Shown here one piece after another: positions 5,222-10,192 of a stretch of DNA of 10,192 bases. Each line of letters opens with the position of its first letter. Position 1 is the stretch's first letter. The position numbers were made by a program, and so were the translations under genes. This DNA is from Nitrospiraceae bacterium. Lineage in GTDB: Bacteria; Nitrospirota; Thermodesulfovibrionia; Thermodesulfovibrionales; UBA1546. The notes below the pieces were generated by a model. The model worked only from the letters and a program-made list of their open reading frames with translations, had not been told where the DNA came from and made no database searches. The stretch is from positions 1 to 10,192 of the forward strand of contig DOHC01000188.1 in NCBI GenBank assembly GCA_003535475.1, written 5' to 3'.

Positions 5222-7531
5222 TTACCCCGCCCATCTCTCCAGCAAAAACTTCGCTCCTTCTTTATCCAACGGCTGATTGCCTGAGCCGCATTGAGGGTCT
5301 TGAATACAGGAGGGGCATCCTTCTTCGCATGAACATTCTGATATAACTGTCAGCGCTGCCTTAAACCACTCATCTATAACTTCAAATGCCCTTTTTGTCA
5401 GCCCGATTCCACCTTCATATCCGTCATATATAAATATTGCAGGCTTTTTAAATAGCGGGTAAAAAGGATAACTCAATCCGCCTATGTCTCCCTTGTCGCA
5501 TAAGGCAAAGAGAGGCATGCATGCTATTGAGGCATGTTCAAATGCATGGAGGCTTCCTGCAAGGTCATAGCCGAGAGATCCCATGTCATTTTCGGTATCT
5601 TTATCTATCGTTAACCACAAGCCCTCTGTATCAAAAACATATTCAGGCATATCAAGGTCGTGCCTTGAGAGCTTCGTCCTGTCAAAGATATTTTTCCTAT
5701 CGTAGCCTGTCACCCTGTTTTTCATTCTTAATCTGCCCCTGAAAATTTCCTGACGTCCTATCTTTCTGACTTCCATCTCTTCAATCACCTCTGTCTCATC
5801 CTTTGTGCGCGCCTGAGTGTAATAAGGGACGTCAACCTCCCTGCAGATAACCTTTCTTTCTTCAATCAGGAGTTCTGATACCCTGTACTGCCTTCCGCGG
5901 TGCAGATAGATTGCGCCCGGAAATGCCTCTCTGAAAATCCTTGCGCCGCTCAAATCTCCGATATGCCTTCCTGATTCATCCACTATATCAAAAGGCTTTC
6001 CAATGGCCCTAATTTCAACCTCTCTGTGAGGCGTCCTGCTCCTTGAAAACCAGATGCCGCCTCTTTTGCCGGGATTCAACATCCCTTCCTGAACAAGCTC
6101 TTCTATCAGGGGCATAAGTTTTTCAGTGTCATAAACGCTGTCTCCGGCTCTCAGATATATCTCTGACGAGGCGCAGGGAAGATGTTTTTTAATGATATTC
6201 TTATTCTCTGGGTCTATGACTCCAGCCTCATGAGATTTTTCAAAGAACGCATCAGGATGCTTCATAAAATACTGGTCAAGCGCATCCTGAATCGCAATCA
6301 TCGCTATCAAAGATTCCTGCCCCTCTCTTCCAACCCGTCCTGCCCGCTGCCATGTGCTTGATATTGAACCCGGATAACCTGCAAGGATGCATGCGTCAAG
6401 TCCTCCTATATCAACACCAAGTTCAAGGGCGCTTGTTGAAACAACGCCGAGGAGTTCACCGCTGAAGAGTTTCTGCTCTATCTCTCTCCTTTCCTTCGGC
6501 AGGAAACCTGCGCGATAGGGGCTGATTTTTTCGGCAAACTGAGGAGCCCTGTCAACAGTCCACTTATATATAAGCTCTGTAATCTTTCTCGCCTTTGTGA
6601 ACACAATGGTCTTCAAGCCTGCCTCAAGGCATTTGATGAATAGAGCGGTTGCCTCTGTATAAGGGCTTTCAAGCACCGGGTTTATGAACATGAAGTGTTT
6701 CCCTGCCTGAGGAGCGCCGCTCTCTGTCACGGTCTTAAAAGGCAGGCCGATGAGTTCCTCTGCAAGGCTCTTTGGATTTGCAATCGTAGCTGAACAGGCA
6801 ATGAACTGAGGGTTTGAACCCCAGTAACTGCATATCCTTCTGAGCCTCCTCAATACATGGGCGACATTAGAGCCGAACACCCCGCGGTATGTGTGTATCT
6901 CATCCACAACAACATACTTGAGATTTTTGAAAAACCCCTCCCATTTTGCATGAAAGGGGTTTATTGCAAGATGGAGCATATCAGGATTTGTGAATATGAC
7001 ATTAACGCGCGGGGGAAATTCTGTTCCCCCCGCGATCCCCCTTTGAAAAACCTTTCGTATCTTTCCCCTTCTGTAGGCTGTAGTATCTCCGTCATAGACC
7101 TCTCCAAAACTCAATGGGGACTTTGTCCCACGTGCGAAATCCCCTTTAACGCTAAGGACAGCTTCGCAAAGCTCATTAAGATTTTTCACCTGATCCTGCT
7201 CAAGTCCTTTCAGAGGGAAAATATACAGGGCTCTGGTTTCAGGATTTTCAATTATGGATTCAATAACAGGCATGTTATAGATTAGGCTTTTTCCGCTTGC
7301 AGTCGGCGTCATGACAACAACATTCTCGCCCTGCCTGATTAAATCAATCGCCTCAACCTGATGGCTCCAGAACAGCTCAATACCCTGATTCTTAAGAACT
7401 CCTCTTAAGTTCTCATTAAGGTCAATCTTTTTATATCTCGGTTCTGCGGGATGGATATACCTGTGCTCTGTTATTGAGGGGCTGAACCTGTCGTCTTTCT
7501 CAAGCGACTCAATAAGATTAATAACTGGCAT
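5222..7531 (-). CDS. mrfA: DEAH-type superfamily 2 helicase with DUF1998 C-terminus, MrfA/YprA family
   Basis: At 769 residues this has the length and layout of MrfA (YprA), a 3'-5' DNA helicase that in Bacillus subtilis works with the nuclease MrfB in repair of mitomycin C damage. Visible motifs: Walker A TPTASGKS (75-82), DEIH (210-213), SAT (247-249), a second RecA domain with STSALELGVDIGG (365-377), and motif VI QRAGRVGR (395-402). The C-terminal DUF1998 region carries the metal-binding cluster CSCEEGCPSC (C733, C735, C739, C742) plus C748. Two stretches, 128-142 and 161-175, look like in-frame repeat insertions between the Walker A and DEIH boxes; see the repeat entries. The frame stays open through both, so the gene appears functional. 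No MrfB partner is in the window. It follows pcm by 78 bases and converges with the Fic gene, eight bases apart. The family is confident; the exact repair role is inferred from Bacillus. Confidence 0.92.
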   Translation of the reverse strand: MPVINLIESLEKDDRFSPSITEHRYIHPAEPRYKKIDLNENLRGVLKNQGIELFWSHQVEAIDLIRQGENVVVMTPTASGKSLIYNMPVIESIIENPETRALYIFPLKGLEQDQVKNLNELCEAVLSVKGDFARGTKSPLSFGEVYDGDTTAYRRGKIRKVFQRGIAGGTEFPPRVNVIFTNPDMLHLAINPFHAKWEGFFKNLKYVVVDEIHTYRGVFGSNVAHVLRRLRRICSYWGSNPQFIACSATIANPKSLAEELIGLPFKTVTESGAPQAGKHFMFINPVLESPYTEATALFIKCLEAGLKTIVFTKARKITELIYKWTVDRAPQFAEKISPYRAGFLPKERREIEQKLFSGELLGVVSTSALELGVDIGGLDACILAGYPGSISSTWQRAGRVGREGQESLIAMIAIQDALDQYFMKHPDAFFEKSHEAGVIDPENKNIIKKHLPCASSEIYLRAGDSVYDTEKLMPLIEELVQEGMLNPGKRGGIWFSRSRTPHREVEIRAIGKPFDIVDESGRHIGDLSGARIFREAFPGAIYLHRGRQYRVSELLIEERKVICREVDVPYYTQARTKDETEVIEEMEVRKIGRQEIFRGRLRMKNRVTGYDRKNIFDRTKLSRHDLDMPEYVFDTEGLWLTIDKDTENDMGSLGYDLAGSLHAFEHASIACMPLFALCDKGDIGGLSYPFYPLFKKPAIFIYDGYEGGIGLTKRAFEVIDEWFKAALTVISECSCEEGCPSCIQDPQCGSGNQPLDKEGAKFLLERWAG
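7007..7051. repeat. Palindromic repeat copy B, inserted in frame in the helicase gene
   Basis: On the plus strand CGCGGGGGAA (7008-7017) pairs with TTCCCCC plus GCG (7024-7034, one bulged C) around a six-base loop. This gives a stem of about 10 base pairs, followed by ATCCCCCTTTGAAAAA. In the gene it encodes residues 161-175, ending GGTEFPPR, which interrupts the run from IRK to VIFTNPDML that is normally nearly continuous in this helicase family. 'CCCCCTTTGAAAAA' is typical of interspersed palindromes I associate from memory with many environmental bacteria. It aligns with copy A at 7106-7150. Confidence 0.6.
7106..7150. repeat. Palindromic repeat copy A, inserted in frame in the helicase gene
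   Basis: On the plus strand GGGAC (7117-7121) pairs with GTCCC (7125-7129) around TTT, and GGGGA (7116-7120) has an alternative partner TCCCC (7140-7144). It encodes residues 128-142, VKGDFARGTKSPLSF, which lack the look of conserved helicase sequence. Read on the gene strand, both copies start AAAGGGG, pass through a CGC, and end in a GGGA-CA-TCCC hairpin. They are translated in the same frame, as RGTKSPL here and GGTEFPP in copy B. Confidence 0.55.
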
Positions 7532-7609
7532 TTCTATCGTTCTATTTCATAAATGACAGACACAAATAGCGATGAAGAACTGTTAGGGACAGCACACTAA
7601 TAGATTCCT
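7532..7609. other. Intergenic gap pcm-helicase with short repeat-like motif
   Basis: This 78-base gap lies between the pcm stop and the helicase start. It holds TTAGGGACAGCACACTAA (7583-7600), whose ends TTAG and CTAA are inverted. A second, related GACAGACACA sits at 7555-7564, beside GACAGCACA at 7588-7596. On the gene strand the motif reads TTAGTGTGCTGTCCCTAA, similar to short REP-like repeats near IS200-type transposases in environmental genomes (from memory). No terminator with a T-run is visible and no promoter is convincing, so the helicase may be read from the upstream operon. Confidence 0.35.
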
Positions 7610-8269
7610 CTAAGAGTCTTCATTGTCCTCTGACCAACCGTATTCACCTATCAAAGGCACAAACACACACGGCACATGCAATTGTTCCGACAAGGCACCT
7701 TTGGATTTTTTTACAATTAAAAGCTGCTGCGAAAACCGTATTCCGACAGGGGCAATAATTATTCCTCCGTCAGCCAACTGCTCTATTAAGGGCTCAGGAA
7801 TCTTCGGTGTACCTGCTGTTATCAGTATCCTGTCAAAAGGAGACTTTTCAGGCAAGCCGAGCGTGCCGTCGCTGGTTATGATATGGACATTGCCATATCC
7901 CAGCGCCTGAAATCTCTCCCCTGCCTTTTTAGCAAGCAAAGCTTTTCGCTCTATTGTAAAAACCTCCATGGAAAGCTCTGCAAGGATTGCTGCCTGATAA
8001 CCAGAACCTGTCCCTATCTCAAGGACTTTTTCATCCCCCTTAAGCTCAAGGAGTTCTGTCATTATAGCGACCATATACGGCTGTGAGATTGTCTGCTCCT
8101 CGCCGATTGGAAGCGCCATGTCATCATAAGCCCTATACTGCATATAATCATCAACAAAAAGATGCCTCGGCACCTTTCTCATTGCAGAGAGGACCCGCTC
8201 ATCCTTTATTCCCCTCGGAATAAGCTGTGTATCCACCATCAAATCTCTAAGTTTCTTAAAATCTTCCAT
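7610..8269 (-). CDS. pcm: Protein-L-isoaspartate O-methyltransferase
   Basis: Pcm methylates the abnormal L-isoaspartyl residues that form in ageing proteins, using S-adenosylmethionine, so that they can revert towards normal aspartyl linkage; it acts in the cytoplasm. The 219-residue length is normal. Seen in order: the family opening with IKDERVLSAMRKVPRHLFV (21-39), the substrate-side TISQPYMVAIMTELL (60-74), the SAM-binding glycine loop VLEIGTGSGY (82-91), the acidic E107 after strand 2, DGTLGLP (134-140), and FDRILITAG (145-153). The tail ends in an acidic SEDNEDS not typical of the core family. ATG at 8269 is used; a second in-frame ATG at codon 11 is possible, and neither has a strong Shine-Dalgarno. 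It lies 39 bases after the COG2509 gene in a surE-linked operon, a linkage well known for pcm. Confidence 0.95.
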   Translation of the reverse strand: MEDFKKLRDLMVDTQLIPRGIKDERVLSAMRKVPRHLFVDDYMQYRAYDDMALPIGEEQTISQPYMVAIMTELLELKGDEKVLEIGTGSGYQAAILAELSMEVFTIERKALLAKKAGERFQALGYGNVHIITSDGTLGLPEKSPFDRILITAGTPKIPEPLIEQLADGGIIIAPVGIRFSQQLLIVKKSKGALSEQLHVPCVFVPLIGEYGWSEDNEDS

Positions 8270-8308
8270 ACTTTAATCAAACAAGCGAAAGCCTGTCATG
8301 CACATGCC

Positions 8309-9688
8309 TCACATTCTCCTTTCTATCTCTCTTGCCACTATCACCCCTGACACCGATGCCTGAATCAGCCCTCTGCTCACCCCTGCGCCGTCTCCAACTC
8401 CAAAGAGATTTTTAACCTCTGTCTCAAGGTTTCTGGTCAGGGTTAACTGCATTGAATAAAATTTAACCTCCACTCCGTAAAGAAGCGTATGTTTTGAATT
8501 TACGCCCGGCGCAATCTTATCAAGCGCATTAATCATCTCAAGAATGTCGGAGAGATAGCGATACGGAATAACAAAGCTCAAATCACCCGGAGTTGCATCT
8601 TTCAGAGTGGGCCGGACAATTCCCTTTGCTATTCTCGCGTGCGTTGAGCGCCTTCCCATCTGCAGGTCTCCAAGCCGCTGCACAATAACGCCTTTGCCGA
8701 TGAAGTTAGCAAGCCTCGCAATATATCTTCCGTAAGATATGGGCTCATCAAACGGCTCTGTAAATACTGTACTTACAAGGAGGGCAAAATTTGTGTTGCC
8801 GGTTTTTCTGTCAGCATAGCTGTGCCCGTTCACTGTCCAGATGCCTTTCAGATATTCTTTTACGACCTCGCCGTAAGGGTTAACGCAGAAGGTTCTTACC
8901 TTATCGTCAAATTTTTTTGAATGGAAGATTAATTTCGGCTCGTATGTAATGCTGGTAAGATGTTCAAAAACAGAGGCAGGGATTTCAAGCCTTACTCCTA
9001 TGTCAACAGGGTTCTGAAGCAGGGTAAGATGAAGACGCCTTGATTCCTTTTCAAGCCACCTTGAACCTTCTCTGCCGGGAGCCAGTATCACATAATCAGA
9101 ATAGATTTTATCTCCGTTTTCGAGTCTGATTCCAACAGCCCTTCCCTTTTCTACAAGAACACTTTCAGCATCCGCACCGAATAACGTTTCAACCTTGCCG
9201 TTCAACGCCTTTTTAATCCTCTTAAGCAAACCTCTGCACCTGTCCGTGCCTATATGCCTTATCCTTGAAGGTATGAATACAATATCGTTTTTGGATGCAA
9301 GCCTCTCTATCTTCTGAATTTCCTCTTTGCTTCCTCCGTAAGCCTTTTTAGGGGCGCCGTATTTAATGTAGATGCTGTCGGCATAGTTTATCAACGACTT
9401 AAGCGTATCGTTGTCTGTATATCTTAGAAGAAATCCGCCGACATCAGGCGAGAGATTCAGTTTTCCGTCGCTGAATGCGCCTGCCCCGCCCCATCCACTG
9501 AGAAGAGCACACTCAGGGCATGCCTTACAGGATACATCTTTTATCATCATTGGGCATTTTCTCTGGTCTATATCCCTGCCCTTTTCTACAATGAGTATCT
9601 TTGCATTCTTCTTTTTATTGACAAGTTCAAGTGCAGAGAAAATACCTGCCGGGCCTGCGCCGACTATTATGACATCGTATTTTTTCAT
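8309..9688 (-). CDS. FAD-dependent dehydrogenase, COG2509 family
   Basis: This 459-residue flavoprotein begins with the dinucleotide-binding motif VIIVGAGPAGIFSALE (6-21) and the acidic end of strand 2 at E35. A cysteine group C45, C54, C57, C60 leads into the COG2509 hallmark GWGGAGAFSDGKL (65-77). The second FAD contact is YVILAPGREGSRWL (199-212) and the C-terminal one is LFGVGDGAGVSRGLIQA (428-444), where family members contact the flavin. No signal peptide or membrane helix is present. The substrate of this family is, to my knowledge, not established, so only a redox role is claimed. ATG at 9688 overlaps the surE stop as ATGA, so it is translationally coupled to surE, and pcm follows 39 bases later. 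The four cysteines could bind metal or an Fe-S cluster, which is inference. Confidence 0.88.
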   Translation of the reverse strand: MKKYDVIIVGAGPAGIFSALELVNKKKNAKILIVEKGRDIDQRKCPMMIKDVSCKACPECALLSGWGGAGAFSDGKLNLSPDVGGFLLRYTDNDTLKSLINYADSIYIKYGAPKKAYGGSKEEIQKIERLASKNDIVFIPSRIRHIGTDRCRGLLKRIKKALNGKVETLFGADAESVLVEKGRAVGIRLENGDKIYSDYVILAPGREGSRWLEKESRRLHLTLLQNPVDIGVRLEIPASVFEHLTSITYEPKLIFHSKKFDDKVRTFCVNPYGEVVKEYLKGIWTVNGHSYADRKTGNTNFALLVSTVFTEPFDEPISYGRYIARLANFIGKGVIVQRLGDLQMGRRSTHARIAKGIVRPTLKDATPGDLSFVIPYRYLSDILEMINALDKIAPGVNSKHTLLYGVEVKFYSMQLTLTRNLETEVKNLFGVGDGAGVSRGLIQASVSGVIVAREIERRM

Positions 9689-10192
9689 GCTTGCTTGTGT
9701 GCCGGGAACAATGTTTTCTTCAAAAACTCCAACGCGCTATGATTCGTCAGATCAAGGTGTATGGGTGTTATGGAGACATAGCCTTTTTGGACAGCATTAA
9801 TATCTGTGTCCTCTCCGTGCTCCCAGTAAGGCGTGCCTCCGCCTATCCAGAAATGCTTCTCTCCCTTCGGGTCATATGTCTCCTGTACAGCATTGTCATA
9901 TATGCGCTTCCCCTGCCTTGTGAATTTTACCCCGTGAATGTTTTCTTTTTTAACATTCGGCAGATTGACATTAAGAAGGGTATCGTAAGGAAGCGATTTC
10001 TCAAGCACATACTTTGCGATTTCAGTGGAATAGTAAGCCGCCGTATCAAAATGGAATTTTTTTTCACCAACAACCGAGACTGCAAATGAGGGTATTCCCA
10101 TTATCGTGCCTTCTATTGCTGCTGAGACCGTGCCTGAGTAGGTAATATCATCACCGATATTCCCGCCTTTGTTAATGCCTGAGACAATCAGC
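9685..10192 (-). CDS. surE: 5'/3'-nucleotidase SurE, N-terminus cut by window edge
   Basis: SurE is a metal-dependent phosphatase that releases phosphate from nucleoside monophosphates and short polyphosphates, linked to stationary-phase survival. Only the last 168 residues are here; the N-terminal part with the paired aspartates that bind metal lies beyond 10192. The visible part starts in the family signature: SGINKGGNIGDD (metal-binding Asn region), then ITYSGTVSAAIEGTIMGIPS, followed by NVNLPNV and the late block GYVSITPIHLDLT. An internal ATG at 10101 would begin inside this signature and is not the true start. The C-terminus is complete and overlaps the COG2509 gene by four bases. The family is unambiguous from these motifs. 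Confidence 0.95.
   Translation of the reverse strand, partial: LIVSGINKGGNIGDDITYSGTVSAAIEGTIMGIPSFAVSVVGEKKFHFDTAAYYSTEIAKYVLEKSLPYDTLLNVNLPNVKKENIHGVKFTRQGKRIYDNAVQETYDPKGEKHFWIGGGTPYWEHGEDTDINAVQKGYVSITPIHLDLTNHSALEFLKKTLFPAHKQA

Noticed and set aside
5213..5222. Shared terminator between the convergent genes
   Set aside because: No stem with adjacent T-run is visible in the eight-base gap or the flanking coding ends.
6932..6962. Inverted repeat AAACCCCT / AGGGGTTT with a 15-base loop
   Set aside because: It encodes NPFHAKWEGFFKNL, which fits the conserved helicase sequence before the DEIH box, so it is more likely a coding coincidence than a third repeat insertion.
6857..7285. 142-codon plus-strand open frame
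   Set aside because: It is antisense to the helicase gene, including conserved motifs, and has no family resemblance.
5222..7531. Helicase as part of a DISARM-type defence system (DrmA/DrmB)
   Set aside because: Helicase and DUF1998 region are in one MrfA-sized protein, no methylase or DrmC-like gene is present, and its neighbours are surE and pcm.
9691..10089. 132-codon plus-strand open frame opposite surE, and another at 9411-9800
   Set aside because: Both are antisense to strongly recognised genes (surE and the COG2509 gene) and resemble no protein family.

Overview
The window reads as bacterial chromosome with two gene blocks that converge at about 5215. Everything is protein coding except two short gaps in the right-hand block (8270-8308 and 7532-7609). 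No stretch over 300 bases lacks a gene, and I saw no tRNA, rRNA, CRISPR array or insertion-sequence transposase. The right block (minus strand: surE, a COG2509 FAD-dependent dehydrogenase, pcm, and a DEAH helicase of the MrfA/YprA type) looks like ordinary chromosomal maintenance genes. Its gene content, together with GC-rich palindromic repeat fragments inside the helicase gene, suggests an environmental Gram-negative-type bacterium such as Nitrospirota or Desulfobacterota. That placement is a low-confidence inference.

Left block, 5-5213, plus strand: four genes joined end to end by overlaps of 8, about 20 and 4 bases, so almost certainly one transcript. They encode (1) an unrecognised 189-residue protein with a probable winged-helix N-terminus; (2) a 638-residue GHKL-fold ATPase (HSP90/MutL/MORC type) with a long glycine-rich linker; (3) a 665-residue protein combining two RNA polymerase alpha-CTD-like helix-hairpin-helix domains, a sigma-70 region-4-like helix-turn-helix and three winged-helix repeats, with neither an alpha N-terminal domain nor sigma region 2; and (4) a Fic-domain AMP-transferase carrying its own inhibitory helix. 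The first two genes are visibly more A+T-rich than the right block. This is an accessory module that I cannot match to a named system. A conflict or defence role, or a transcription-linked stress role, is plausible but is inference.

Right block, 5222-10192, minus strand, read from right to left: surE (cut by the window edge) overlaps the COG2509 gene by 4 bases. Then come pcm after 39 bases and the helicase after 78 bases. SurE (nucleotide phosphatase) and Pcm (isoaspartyl protein repair) are a familiar stationary-phase/stress pair. The helicase is a DNA-repair type with the C-terminal cysteine cluster of DUF1998 proteins. Two related palindromic repeat copies lie in frame inside its coding sequence, which is the clearest unusual structural feature on this side.
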